The notes beneath the pieces were generated by a model. That model did not search any database and was not told the DNA's origin. It saw nothing but the letters and a program-made list of their open reading frames with translations. From assembly GCF_014838715.1 (NCBI RefSeq), contig NZ_CP061947.1:4092001-4156000 (forward strand): a stretch of 64,000 nt of DNA, given 5' to 3'. The DNA is from Algoriphagus sp. Y33. GTDB lineage: Bacteria; Bacteroidota; Bacteroidia; Cytophagales; Cyclobacteriaceae. Shown piece by piece: positions 34,155 to 42,814 of this stretch (the stretch's first letter is position 1; each line of letters opens with the position of its first letter). Position numbers and translations under genes: made by a program.

Positions 34155-37100
34155 ATGCTTAAAAAATATCCCTTCTCACTTCTCTCCCTACTTATTCTAG
34201 GAGTTCTCACCGTTCAATGCACCCAAAAAGAGACCATTGAATTAAAGCCCAACGCCCGAATCGCCCTGATCGGAAACAATCTGGGCTCTAGAATGATGGA
34301 TTACGGGAGTTTTGAGACTGAGATGCAACTCAGAAATCCGGACAAAAATCTGTATATCCGAAATCTTTCCGATCCAGGAGACACTCCCGGCTTTAGGCCT
34401 AGATCCGGAACCAATGATCCTTGGGCTTTCCCCGGAGCGGACGCTTTTCAGGATGAATACGCCACCCTTTCAGGCAGCGAAGGCCATCTGGAAAAACCTG
34501 ACGAATGGCTGACCAGACTGCAAATAGACATTATTATTTCGTTCTTTGGATACAATGAATCATTTCAGGGAGTAGACGGGTTGGAGAATTACAAGGCAGA
34601 ACTTGATGCGTTCATCAAGCATACGCTGCGCCAGAAATACCACGACACACTTTCTCCCCAATTAGTCATCGTCTCTCCCATTGCTTTCGAAGACTTGTCC
34701 GAAAAGATAGATGTGCCTAACGGGAAAACAGAAAATGAAAACCTAAATCTCTACACGGTAGCCATGCGGGAGATTGCAGAAAAAAACCAAGTGATATTTG
34801 TGGATGCTTATACTCCAAGCAAGCAATGGTATCTGGAAACGGAAGAAGATTTGACCATCGATGGCTCACAACTTAATGAGGCAGGATATCAGAAACTGGC
34901 TGTACTGCTGGCAGATGAGATTTTTGGGAAGCAAAAAATCAAGAATGAAGCAAATAGGAAGCTGGTTCATGAGGCCGTGCAGGAGAAAAACTGGTTTTGG
35001 AGAAATGACTACAAAATACCAAACGGTGTTCACGTCTTTGGCAGAAGATACGATCCTTTCGGACCGGACAATTACCCTTTTGAATTGGAAAAAATCCGTG
35101 AGTTGACCGCTATCAGAGACACCGCAATATGGATGGCGAATAAAGGAGAAAGGAAAGATCTTGTGGCTGCCGATGCCAAAACCAAGAAACTCCCCGAAGT
35201 GAAAACCAATTACAATCCGGAGCAAAACGGCAGTTTGGAATATCTATACGGAGAAGAAGCCCTAGCCAAGTTAAAAGTAGCTCCAGGATATAAAATCGAG
35301 CTTTTCGCCTCCGAGGAGGACTGGCCAAATCTGGCAAATCCCGTTCAGCTTTCATTTGACAACAAAGGACGACTTTGGGTGGCCACCATGCCAAGCTACC
35401 CACATTACAGGCCGGGAGATTCCAGACCGGCGGATAAGCTGTTGATCTATGAAGACACCAACAATGACGGCAAAGCAGACAAGGAAACGGTTTTTTCGGA
35501 TGACCTTCACATTCCGGTAGGATTTGAATTGGCTCCGGAAGGCGTATATGTGTCTCAGGGAAACAACCTCATCATTCTCTACGACGACAATAAGGATGAT
35601 AAAGCCGATCGCAAGGAGATTTTACTAAGCGGGTTTGACGATCATGACACGCATCATGCGATTTCAGCATTTACCACCGATGAATCCGGAGCGATTTATA
35701 TGGCAGAGGGGGTATTCCTTCACAGTAACGTGGAAACTTCCTACGGTACTGTCCGTGCGACAAATGGCGGTTTCTACCGATACACCCCAAGCAGACATAA
35801 ACTGGAACGCGTAGCCCAGGTAAGTATTCCCAACCCTTGGGGAATAGCTTTTGATGAGTGGGGACAAAACTTCTACGCGGAGACTTCCGGACCGAATGTA
35901 AACTGGATGCAACCCGGATCCGTCTTGCCGCGCTATGGAAATGCCACGAATAAAGGCGCAAACCTTATCCAAAAAGATCAGATGGTAAGACCCACTTCCG
36001 GCTTGGAATTTATTTCCAGCAGACATTTTCCTGATGAGGTGCAGGGCGACATGATTATCAATAATACCATCGGGTTTCTTGGGACTAAGCAGCACCAAAT
36101 GATAGATGAGGAAATCGGATTTTCGACCAAGTGGAGACAGGATCTGCTTACGTCCACAGACAGAAATTTCCGTCCTGTAGATATGGAAATTGCACCTGAC
36201 GGTTCATTGTACGTAGTAGATTGGCACAATATTCTGATTGGTCACATGCAGCATAATGCCCGCGATCCTCTGCGGGATCATCAGCATGGAAGAATTTATA
36301 GAATCACCTATCCATCCAGACCATTGGTAACTCCGGCTAAAATCGACGGAGCAAGCATTCCGGAGTTGATGGAAAATCTAAAACTGCCTGAGTACAGATC
36401 TCGCTACAGAACACGCAGGGAACTACGTGGAAGAGACCAGACAGAAGTTTCGAAAGCTGTGGCCGATTGGGCAAGTAAGCTGGACAAGAATGATCCAAGA
36501 TATGAACATCATCTTTTGGAGGCACTTTGGGTAAGTTGGGGGATCAATAAGGTGAATCAAGAACTACTGGAACAGTTACTAAAAGCCAAAGATTACAGGG
36601 CCAGGGCAGCGGCCGTGAGAGTCCTTCGCTACACAGGCCATCAGGTATCCAATCAAAAAGAATTGATGGCCGAAGCAATCAAAGACAAAAATGGCCGGGT
36701 ACGACTTGAAGCAATTGTGGCGGCTTCCTGGATGCCACGTGAAGAAGGTCTTGAGGTGCTTTCAGCTGCTGAAGGTACGGAGATGGAAGAATGGATTACA
36801 CCAGCTTATGAAACTGCGGTGGCTCATATTTCCGGGCTTTCTGTAAAGGAGAAAAAAGAAGAAGACATCAAGTCTTCCTTGACTGGTTCAGACAGAGAGC
36901 TATTTTTACTGGGTAAAGAAATTTATGCAAGAGAAGGATTCTGCAGTACTTGCCACCAGCCGGATGGACAAGGCCTTTCCGCATCAGGCTTTCCTCCACT
37001 TGCAGGCACTCCTTGGGTAACAGGAAGTGAAGAGCGATTGATCAAAATTGTTCTAAAAGGCATGATGGGGCCTATTACAGTACTTGGGAAAGACTATCCG

Positions 37101-37304
37101 GGACAGGTGCCGATGACACCTTTCGAAGGTATGCTGGACGACTCTGAAGTGGCAGCCGTTTTGACTTTCGTGAGAAACTCCTTTGGAAATTCCGCTTCGG
37201 CCATTTCTCCCGATCTGGTGAAGAAAGTAAGGGAAGAAGTCAAAGACCATACGGGATTCTTCCAACCAGCCGAATTGTTGAAAGCGCATCCGATGGAGAA
37301 ATAG
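34155..37304 (+). CDS. PVC-type haem-binding dehydrogenase with N-terminal SGNH-like domain, lipoprotein
   Basis: The ATG at 34155 (a GTG 18 bases upstream is less likely) gives 1049 residues with a lipoprotein signal ending L-T-V-Q-C-T. Residues about 30-265 are an SGNH/GDSL-hydrolase-like fold starting I-A-L-I-G-N-N-L-G, but the usual serine is replaced by Asn and the later D-G-x-H block reads D-G-S-Q-L-N-E-A-G, so it is probably not an active esterase. A sugar-dehydrogenase-type propeller follows (about 370-720: G-Y-K-I-E-L-F-A-S, L-W-V-A-T-M-P-S-Y-P, G-L-E-F-I-S-S-R-H-F-P), then HEAT-like helices, then a cytochrome c with C-S-T-C-H at about residues 930-934 and a Met in V-P-M-T-P-F. It should oxidise a carbohydrate in the periplasm and pass electrons on through haem. 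It follows the second SusCD pair. Confidence 0.92.
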   Translation: MLKKYPFSLLSLLILGVLTVQCTQKETIELKPNARIALIGNNLGSRMMDYGSFETEMQLRNPDKNLYIRNLSDPGDTPGFRPRSGTNDPWAFPGADAFQDEYATLSGSEGHLEKPDEWLTRLQIDIIISFFGYNESFQGVDGLENYKAELDAFIKHTLRQKYHDTLSPQLVIVSPIAFEDLSEKIDVPNGKTENENLNLYTVAMREIAEKNQVIFVDAYTPSKQWYLETEEDLTIDGSQLNEAGYQKLAVLLADEIFGKQKIKNEANRKLVHEAVQEKNWFWRNDYKIPNGVHVFGRRYDPFGPDNYPFELEKIRELTAIRDTAIWMANKGERKDLVAADAKTKKLPEVKTNYNPEQNGSLEYLYGEEALAKLKVAPGYKIELFASEEDWPNLANPVQLSFDNKGRLWVATMPSYPHYRPGDSRPADKLLIYEDTNNDGKADKETVFSDDLHIPVGFELAPEGVYVSQGNNLIILYDDNKDDKADRKEILLSGFDDHDTHHAISAFTTDESGAIYMAEGVFLHSNVETSYGTVRATNGGFYRYTPSRHKLERVAQVSIPNPWGIAFDEWGQNFYAETSGPNVNWMQPGSVLPRYGNATNKGANLIQKDQMVRPTSGLEFISSRHFPDEVQGDMIINNTIGFLGTKQHQMIDEEIGFSTKWRQDLLTSTDRNFRPVDMEIAPDGSLYVVDWHNILIGHMQHNARDPLRDHQHGRIYRITYPSRPLVTPAKIDGASIPELMENLKLPEYRSRYRTRRELRGRDQTEVSKAVADWASKLDKNDPRYEHHLLEALWVSWGINKVNQELLEQLLKAKDYRARAAAVRVLRYTGHQVSNQKELMAEAIKDKNGRVRLEAIVAASWMPREEGLEVLSAAEGTEMEEWITPAYETAVAHISGLSVKEKKEEDIKSSLTGSDRELFLLGKEIYAREGFCSTCHQPDGQGLSASGFPPLAGTPWVTGSEERLIKIVLKGMMGPITVLGKDYPGQVPMTPFEGMLDDSEVAAVLTFVRNSFGNSASAISPDLVKKVREEVKDHTGFFQPAELLKAHPMEK

Positions 37305-37396
37305 GAATTTTGTCCGTTGCTGGATGACTGATTTGATTCGATGTTCGAAATTTGGGTTATTGGTTATTGATATATTGGATGATCGGGAACCTTTCA

Positions 37397-37448
37397 ACTC
37401 CGCTCAGGGCGACACCGATGACAGATTGAGCGGAGTCGAAGTCTTTTT
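37397..37448 (+). terminator. hairpin terminator after the SGNH-haem dehydrogenase
   Basis: ACTCCGCTCA (37397-37406) and TGAGCGGAGT (37427-37436) form a perfect 10-bp stem with a 20-base loop; CGAAGTC and six T follow. The stem sequence is of the dispersed kind often seen between Bacteroidota genes, so it may be a mobile palindrome used as a terminator. Confidence 0.65.
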
Positions 37449-37683
37449 TATTCGAAAACCCGAAGTAGGTAAAGCTTTAAAATGGCTTGCCTCCAATTGT
37501 TGCATGATTGATTCTGCGACGACGACCCTAAACTCCAGAAAAAGCCTCGTACTTCGTTTCTCAGCTATGCCCAGACAGGGATTTTAACCGCTCAACTTCC
37601 TACGAAGAACTAAGCTCTCAATTTAGCCCTTTCCAGTCCTAAGAAGAGGGGAACCCCTGCTTGCGTATAGGTGATCTCCGCAG
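37449..37683. other. non-coding stretch of mixed, possibly decayed sequence
   Basis: No convincing gene is seen. A small perfect palindrome AGGGGAACCCCT lies near 37646. A short open frame runs into this area from the left but shows no family motif. It borders the AT-rich hydrolase gene to the right. Confidence 0.4.
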
Positions 37684-38733
37684 TTACTTTTCCACGTTAT
37701 ATAAGTAATCAGCAGCTGCCTTACTCATTTCTCTAAAGTCGTGGCCGATATTTGAAATGATTTCTAATTTCCAATTGAATTCAGAGTGTAGTTTCGATGC
37801 GATTTTCTTTGATTCATTATAAAAATACGCCCCTCTTTCTAATCGATGAAGACCTTGTTTATCAACTTCTGCTGAACTCCTTAAATCTCCTCTTGTTTCA
37901 TTAGCATCATCTTTTTCTCCAAGAAATAAAACAAGATTCTTGCTAAAATCTAAGTCCTTTCCGGATTTATAACTGTTTTTAAGTCCATATGGAAAATCCT
38001 CTATATCTGTTGGAATAGTGTACCACCCAGAATTTGATGATAAAATTCTATTGGCTTTATTATCTGATTTAAAAATTGCAAGTCGATGTAAAATTTGTCC
38101 ACCAGCAGAATGACCGAACAAATCGTAAGTATCTGTTTTCAGATTAAGCTTGTTTTTTGTTAAGTTGAAAATTCTGTCAAAATCGTTAAAAATCCATTCA
38201 TTTGGATTTTTAACGATTTTAAAACTTGCCATAGCTGTTCTTTCGTCATTTATTTCAACGGCTGTAATCATTCCTGCAAGATTGTAACTCCAAAATCCAG
38301 GGTAATATCTTTCAGGGTATTCAGGTGAAAGAACCAGAATATTATATTTTTCTGCATTTCCAATCCAAGCGTTTCTATATTCATCTCCATCTCGTCCAGC
38401 ACCTGGCAAAACCATCAAAACAGGCGATTCGGATTTCAGATTCCGTGGTTTATAATAATGAATGACTATTTGTTTTCCTTCTTGTAAACCTCCATCAATT
38501 AAAAATTCCCCACTTCCGTCTTGAATCTTTATTTCATTTACAATTAGTTCCTTTTCAGGAATTAAAGCACTTTTTTTAATAAGATCCATTTTACAATGGG
38601 GACAAATTCCAGATTCATTGAAATTCAATTCGTCACAAGGTAAATCACAAGGTTTGCATACATACTCTCCTACTTGTTCTTTACAAGAAATAAGCCCGAA
38701 TAAAATAAGCCCGAATAAAAATTTTGACTCCAT
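37684..38733 (-). CDS. exported alpha/beta hydrolase with N-terminal cysteine-rich metal-binding module
   Basis: A 349-residue lipoprotein (signal ends L-I-S-C-K, Cys17). Residues about 24-55 form a module with C-x2-C, C and C-P-H-C (Y-V-C-K-P-C ... C-P-H-C-K-M-D-L-I-K-K), like a heavy-metal-binding or zinc-ribbon domain. The rest is an alpha/beta hydrolase: V-L-P-G-A-G-R-D-G-D oxyanion region, nucleophile elbow D-L-F-G-H-S-A-G-G (Ser about residue 210), and a late G-H-D-F carrying the likely catalytic His. The same module heads the next gene. The DNA is noticeably more AT-rich than its surroundings, which hints at transfer. Substrate unknown; it is probably an esterase or peptidase of the periplasm. 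Confidence 0.82.
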   Translation of the reverse strand: MESKFLFGLILFGLISCKEQVGEYVCKPCDLPCDELNFNESGICPHCKMDLIKKSALIPEKELIVNEIKIQDGSGEFLIDGGLQEGKQIVIHYYKPRNLKSESPVLMVLPGAGRDGDEYRNAWIGNAEKYNILVLSPEYPERYYPGFWSYNLAGMITAVEINDERTAMASFKIVKNPNEWIFNDFDRIFNLTKNKLNLKTDTYDLFGHSAGGQILHRLAIFKSDNKANRILSSNSGWYTIPTDIEDFPYGLKNSYKSGKDLDFSKNLVLFLGEKDDANETRGDLRSSAEVDKQGLHRLERGAYFYNESKKIASKLHSEFNWKLEIISNIGHDFREMSKAAADYLYNVEK

Positions 38734-38755
38734 AGTTTTTAATTTATTTGATTGA

Positions 38756-39820
38756 TCATTTTTCTAATTGCGTACAACAATTTATCTTACTAAAGACCTC
38801 TCCATTTTTCTCTACCTTATAGCCAATGACTTCTCCCTTCTCTCCCCTCTGAAAGTAGATCGCATCCCCTCCCTCAACATCGCTGAACACGTCCTCATAT
38901 TCGTGGAATATAGGATAGTTTACCCCACGGATTTTGGCATAGAGTGTTTGGTCATTCGGATTAAAAGTCAGTTCAAAGGTTGTGCTTCCCTTATGCGAAT
39001 AAGTTCCTACAAAATCGATCAATTCTGGGCTAGAGTAAGCAATGCGGTAGGGGCTGTCACCTGAAAGAACTAATCCGTCGCCAGGCACCCAATTGTCATA
39101 CTCCATGTAAAAAGCAGTTCTTCTCGCCGCATTCAAACCCTGAAACTTGGCCACCAGATGCAGGGCCCCGTCGATACCAGCCGAGATTCCGGCAGTGGTA
39201 ATCACCTTTCCATTATCCACAAAACGGACTTCCCGTAGCACTTCAATTTCTGGATAGTTTTCTTCCAGACTATTCAAAGAATTATGAAAAGTTGTCGCTG
39301 TCTTTCCATCCAATATTCCCGCCTCAGCCAACATAAAAGCTCCCGTGCAAACGGAAAAGTGATATTCTACTTCCGTTTGGTCTTTGATCCAATCGATCAC
39401 CGCCGAATCCTGATAAGCCACCACGGCATTCCCCCCAAAAAAAGCCAAAATATCAGCTTTGGGTGCGTCATCAATCGAATAGTCAGGAGTCACGTTCAAG
39501 ATCCCTTGAGACTTGATAAGGTCCTTGGTTTTGGAAACGGTAAACACCTCGTAACCCGCATAGGAGAACACCTCCATAGGCCCGGCAAAGTCCAGCACCT
39601 CTACGCCGTCCTGCAGGTAAAAAGCAATCTTTTTGATCTGGTTCTTTTTTACCAAAGTCATATTACAATGTGGGCAAGTCCCAGGCTTTGAAAAAATCTC
39701 AGAGTCGCATGAGCTGCCGCAGGGGGGACAGACATAGTCTGGTGCATCACTTATGCTTTGTGCCAAAAGAGAAGATTGAATCATCATGCAGATTAATATC
39801 GAATAGAAAAGCCGTGTCAT
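38756..39820 (-). CDS. exported DJ-1/PfpI protein with N-terminal cysteine-rich metal-binding module
   Basis: The 354-residue protein has a signal peptide to about residue 21. Residues about 29-59 carry the same module as the neighbouring hydrolase (Y-V-C-P-P-C ... C-P-H-C-N-M-T-L-V-K-K). Residues about 63-245 are a DJ-1/PfpI (GATase1-like) domain with the nucleophile elbow F-S-V-C-T-G-A-F-M-L-A (Cys about 157), as in isonitrile hydratases and the sensor half of GlxA regulators. The last 80 residues (G-T-Y-S-H-K-G-S-T-T-F-E-L) resemble the small beta domain often appended to exported serine hydrolases. It lies 22 bases upstream of the hydrolase gene in an evident operon. Function is not known; DJ-1 relatives act on small electrophiles or nitriles. 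Confidence 0.85.
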   Translation of the reverse strand: MTRLFYSILICMMIQSSLLAQSISDAPDYVCPPCGSSCDSEIFSKPGTCPHCNMTLVKKNQIKKIAFYLQDGVEVLDFAGPMEVFSYAGYEVFTVSKTKDLIKSQGILNVTPDYSIDDAPKADILAFFGGNAVVAYQDSAVIDWIKDQTEVEYHFSVCTGAFMLAEAGILDGKTATTFHNSLNSLEENYPEIEVLREVRFVDNGKVITTAGISAGIDGALHLVAKFQGLNAARRTAFYMEYDNWVPGDGLVLSGDSPYRIAYSSPELIDFVGTYSHKGSTTFELTFNPNDQTLYAKIRGVNYPIFHEYEDVFSDVEGGDAIYFQRGEKGEVIGYKVEKNGEVFSKINCCTQLEK

Positions 39821-39885
39821 ATCTTGATTTTTTTTTCAAAATTAGAGTCAAGTACTCCTCCATAAAAGGACAACCGTGCGCAAGA

Positions 39886-40857
39886 TCAGGACAATTGCCG
39901 AGGAAGAACTCCTTTGTGTTTTTTGAGCAAAGCACGGAGCTGATTGGGGCTTTTAAGTCCGCAACCCAGTGCGATTAATTCCACTTTCTCGCCTCTTGCA
40001 AGGAGTTGGACGGCCTTTTCCAAGCGGAGCTTGTCCCTGTATTCACCCAAAGTGATTCCTGTGGTTTTCTTGAAAAGCCTGCTCAAGTTGCGGGAACTCA
40101 TATTTACTTTTTCTGCCAAATCCTCCAAAGAATTTGTTTGATCCAGACGATTTGAGAGTAAATCTTGAACCTCATGGATGCGGTTTTCGAGGTGGTTCCG
40201 AAACTGTAAAAAAATGCTCAACTGAGGATCGTCAGATGTCCGACGCAGATATATAACCATCTCCTTGGCCACCTGAATCGCAAACAGTGACCCAAAAACC
40301 TCTTCCAGCAGATAAAGCGATAGGTCAATCCCCGAAGCCACTCCCGCGCTAGAATAGATGTTTCCGTCTTTGACAAAGAGCCTGTCAGCAAGCAGTTTGG
40401 ATTTAGGAAACTGCTGTTGAAAAACCTTGGAATATTTCCAATGTGTCGCACAGGATTTCCCCTCCAGGACTCCTGACTTTGCCAGGAGAAATGTACCGGT
40501 ACAAACCGAGCAAACTTTCGCACCCCGATCAGCCTGGATTTTAACCCAATCCAAAAAGGGTTGGATTTTTTGAAAAAACTGCTGCCCGAAAAACACTTCA
40601 GACTCCAATCCGGGAATAATTAACCAATCTGATGAGCAAAGTTCAAAATCGTTGAAATTCTGCAGATTTGTGAGGCTAAGACCAGCACAAGAATCAACTT
40701 CCCTATTTCCCTCCAATGAAATGAAATAAGAAGACACTGCAGAATTTAGACATTTGGCTTCATAAAACACATGGACAGGCCCACTCAAATCCAACAATTG
40801 AACCTGTATGGGAACTGCGAAAAAAGCCCTGTATTTTTGGTCTGCCAAAACATCCAT
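39886..40857 (-). CDS. GlxA-family transcription regulator (DJ-1/PfpI domain plus AraC HTH)
   Basis: The ATG at 40857 gives 323 residues; an in-frame TTG 9 bases upstream is less likely. The first half is a DJ-1/PfpI fold with I-P-G-L-E-S-E near residue 85 and nucleophile elbow C-S-V-C-T-G-T-F-L-L-A. The second half (about 215-323) is an AraC-type double HTH, with N-S-L-E-D-L-A-E-K-V-N-M-S-S-R-N-L-S-R and G-I-T-L-G-E-Y-R-D-K-L-R-L-E-K-A. It is a cytoplasmic one-component regulator and most likely controls the two genes downstream on the same strand, one of which encodes an exported DJ-1 domain related to its own sensor half. Effector is unknown. Confidence 0.9.
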   Translation of the reverse strand: MDVLADQKYRAFFAVPIQVQLLDLSGPVHVFYEAKCLNSAVSSYFISLEGNREVDSCAGLSLTNLQNFNDFELCSSDWLIIPGLESEVFFGQQFFQKIQPFLDWVKIQADRGAKVCSVCTGTFLLAKSGVLEGKSCATHWKYSKVFQQQFPKSKLLADRLFVKDGNIYSSAGVASGIDLSLYLLEEVFGSLFAIQVAKEMVIYLRRTSDDPQLSIFLQFRNHLENRIHEVQDLLSNRLDQTNSLEDLAEKVNMSSRNLSRLFKKTTGITLGEYRDKLRLEKAVQLLARGEKVELIALGCGLKSPNQLRALLKKHKGVLPRQLS

Positions 40858-41062
40858 GTGTCTCAAAATTTGCTAAAGATTAGGAGTAATAAAGCGAATA
40901 CCAAAATCCCAATTCGAAAAACAAAGAGAGCAGGACAGCTCACTTTGTTTTTTTGCCAAAATTAGGCCGACCATCCTTGTTTCGTATTGTTTATTTCCTC
41001 CAATTTACTTTCTACGAAATCATAGCATGTCATATAACCTCTAAAAATCAAATTATAATCAT

Positions 41063-41137
41063 ATGAAATCGAGCATGAGGCAAAACCTCACACACTGGGA
41101 TGATTATTTACCATGCGAGATTCCATGTGACCGTTAA
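41063..41137 (+). CDS. possible 24-residue leader ORF upstream of the FG-GAP gene
   Basis: ATG at 41063 opens a short frame ending TAA at 41135 (M-K-S-S-M-R-Q-N-L-T-H-W-D-D-Y-L-P-C-E-I, then P-C-D-R). The sequence around this ATG, AATTATAATCATATGAAAT, repeats with two changes at the real start of the next gene, AATTATAAACACATGAAAT, 92 bases on. It may be a leader peptide or the relic of a local duplication. No homologue is known to me. Confidence 0.3.
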   Translation: MKSSMRQNLTHWDDYLPCEIPCDR

Positions 41138-41154
41138 AAAACAATTATAAACAC

Positions 41155-42288
41155 ATGAAATTACTCTACCTGCCAATTGCCATTTTTGCTCTCCTGAGAA
41201 CTGTCCCTGCTTTTTCTCAATCCAAAAATATCAACTTCGAAAAACAAATGGTCGCCTACGAAAGCACGGAATCTGTCGGAGTATTTGATGTAGATAATGA
41301 TGGCACATTGGATTTGGTATCGGGAAGCTATTGGTATAAAGGCCCGAAATTCCTCGACCGCTTTTTGATCGGACAAGTCAAACGCTACGGAGAATATTAC
41401 GAGGACTTTTCCACCATTCCCATGGATGTGAATGAAGATGGGAAAATGGATTTTATCACCGGAGGCTGGTTTGAAGGTACTTTGGTCTGGAAAGAAAACC
41501 CGGGAGATGGAAGCGAATGGCCTGTGCATGAAATCGCCAATACCGGAAATATAGAAACCAGCAGGGGCTTTGACATCGATGGGGATGGACTATTGGAGAT
41601 TGTTCCAAATACTCCACGCAAGGCACTCGCCTACTATAAAAAGACCGGGCCAAATCAATTTGAAAAATTCCCGGTCCATGACACCCAAGGCCATGGATTG
41701 GGCTTTGGAGACATCAATGGAGATGGGCGGGGAGATCTGATTATTTCCGACGGCTGGCTAGAGGCCCCTGCAGACCTGAAAACAGGAACATGGATTCATC
41801 ATGCGGATTTTGATCTGGGCGATGCAAGTATCCCAATGACCGTCGCAGATGTGAATCAAGATGGATTGAACGATATCATCGTCGGGCAGGCACATGGATT
41901 CGGATTGTTTTGGCTGAAGCAAAAGAAAGAAGGAGACAAAATAAGCTTTGTCAAACATGAAATAGACCCATTCCAATCCCAGTATCACACCATGGAATGG
42001 GTGGATATAGACAATGACGGTCAAAATGAACTGGTCACCGGCAAGCGTTACCGTGCGCACAACGGCAAAGATCCGGGTGGAAAAGATTATGCAGGATTAT
42101 ATTATTTCAAATGGAACGGAACTTCATTTACCAAAAATATAATCAGCTATGGACCACTTGGCGAGGGCAAGGGAAGCGGGCTCTATTTTTCGATTGCTGA
42201 CCTCAACTCAGATGGCTGGAAAGATATTGTCGTAGCCGGTAAAGATGGATTGGTGGTTTTTGAGAATCTGGGCAGGCCTGAGAATTAA
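41155..42288 (+). CDS. exported FG-GAP/VCBS beta-propeller protein
   Basis: A 377-residue protein with signal peptide to about residue 22 (A-F-S-Q). It carries seven calcium-type D-x-D-x-D-G-like loops at regular spacing (D-V-D-N-D-G-T-L-D, D-V-N-E-D-G-K-M-D, D-I-D-G-D-G-L-L-E, D-I-N-G-D-G-R-G-D, D-V-N-Q-D-G-L-N-D, D-I-D-N-D-G-Q-N-E, D-L-N-S-D-G-W-K-D), consistent with a seven-bladed propeller. Such proteins bind ligands or other proteins in the periplasm or on the surface; no catalytic site is visible. It is divergent from the GlxA gene and has a duplicated initiation region. It follows carbohydrate genes, but a role with them is only a guess. Confidence 0.88.
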   Translation: MKLLYLPIAIFALLRTVPAFSQSKNINFEKQMVAYESTESVGVFDVDNDGTLDLVSGSYWYKGPKFLDRFLIGQVKRYGEYYEDFSTIPMDVNEDGKMDFITGGWFEGTLVWKENPGDGSEWPVHEIANTGNIETSRGFDIDGDGLLEIVPNTPRKALAYYKKTGPNQFEKFPVHDTQGHGLGFGDINGDGRGDLIISDGWLEAPADLKTGTWIHHADFDLGDASIPMTVADVNQDGLNDIIVGQAHGFGLFWLKQKKEGDKISFVKHEIDPFQSQYHTMEWVDIDNDGQNELVTGKRYRAHNGKDPGGKDYAGLYYFKWNGTSFTKNIISYGPLGEGKGSGLYFSIADLNSDGWKDIVVAGKDGLVVFENLGRPEN

Positions 42289-42415
42289 GCATCTCCCACT
42301 AAGGTGCAAAGGCGCAATTTCATTATTTTCTCTATTCTACCCATGATCTACAGTTCGGAGGAGTATAAATGGCATTTTCCAAAAAATCCCCATCTTGCGG
42401 TAAATATTGAATTTT

Positions 42416-42751
42416 ATGAATATTTTAGATCAGATCAAAAACGCCCCTGCCGCTATTTCTTTTTCGGAGGTGATTGCGCACATAGATTCCCACTATGAAT
42501 TTACACCCACCAGATTTTTGAATGGAACAACAGTAAACGAAGCAGGTCAAAACAATGGGAGTTGCAAAATCTTTTCCTTCGCAAAACTTCAAAACTTAAC
42601 TCCGATAGAAACTTTGTCACTTTTTGGAGACTTTTACCTAAAAGACGTTTTGCAAAATCCCGACGGAACGGATCACCAAAACATCCGGAATTTTATGCAG
42701 TCAGGTTGGGAAGGGATCAAATTTGAGGATGAGGCTTTAAGGCCTATATAG
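42416..42751 (+). CDS. HopJ type III effector family protein
   Basis: A 111-residue cytoplasmic-looking protein. It matches the HopJ family of small proteins: F-S-E-V-I-A-H-I-D-S-H-Y-E-F-T-P-T-R-F near residue 20, N-G-S-C-K-I-F-S-F-A-K-L near 50, and D-H-Q-N-I-R-N-F-M-Q-S-G-W near the end. The name comes from plant pathogens, but members are common in free-living bacteria without type III secretion, including Bacteroidota, so effector function should not be assumed. I chose the ATG at 42416 over a TTG nine bases upstream. It stands alone between the FG-GAP gene and a convergent DUF1593 gene. Confidence 0.88.
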   Translation: MNILDQIKNAPAAISFSEVIAHIDSHYEFTPTRFLNGTTVNEAGQNNGSCKIFSFAKLQNLTPIETLSLFGDFYLKDVLQNPDGTDHQNIRNFMQSGWEGIKFEDEALRPI

Positions 42752-42814
42752 TTAAATTCTCTGAATATCTCTAATGATGCCAGCGCCTTAATCTCTTTGT
42801 TAATCTGGCCGGAA

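Noticed and set aside
42416..42751. Type III secretion effector
   Set aside because: The HopJ name is historical; no type III apparatus is seen and the family is widespread in non-pathogens.
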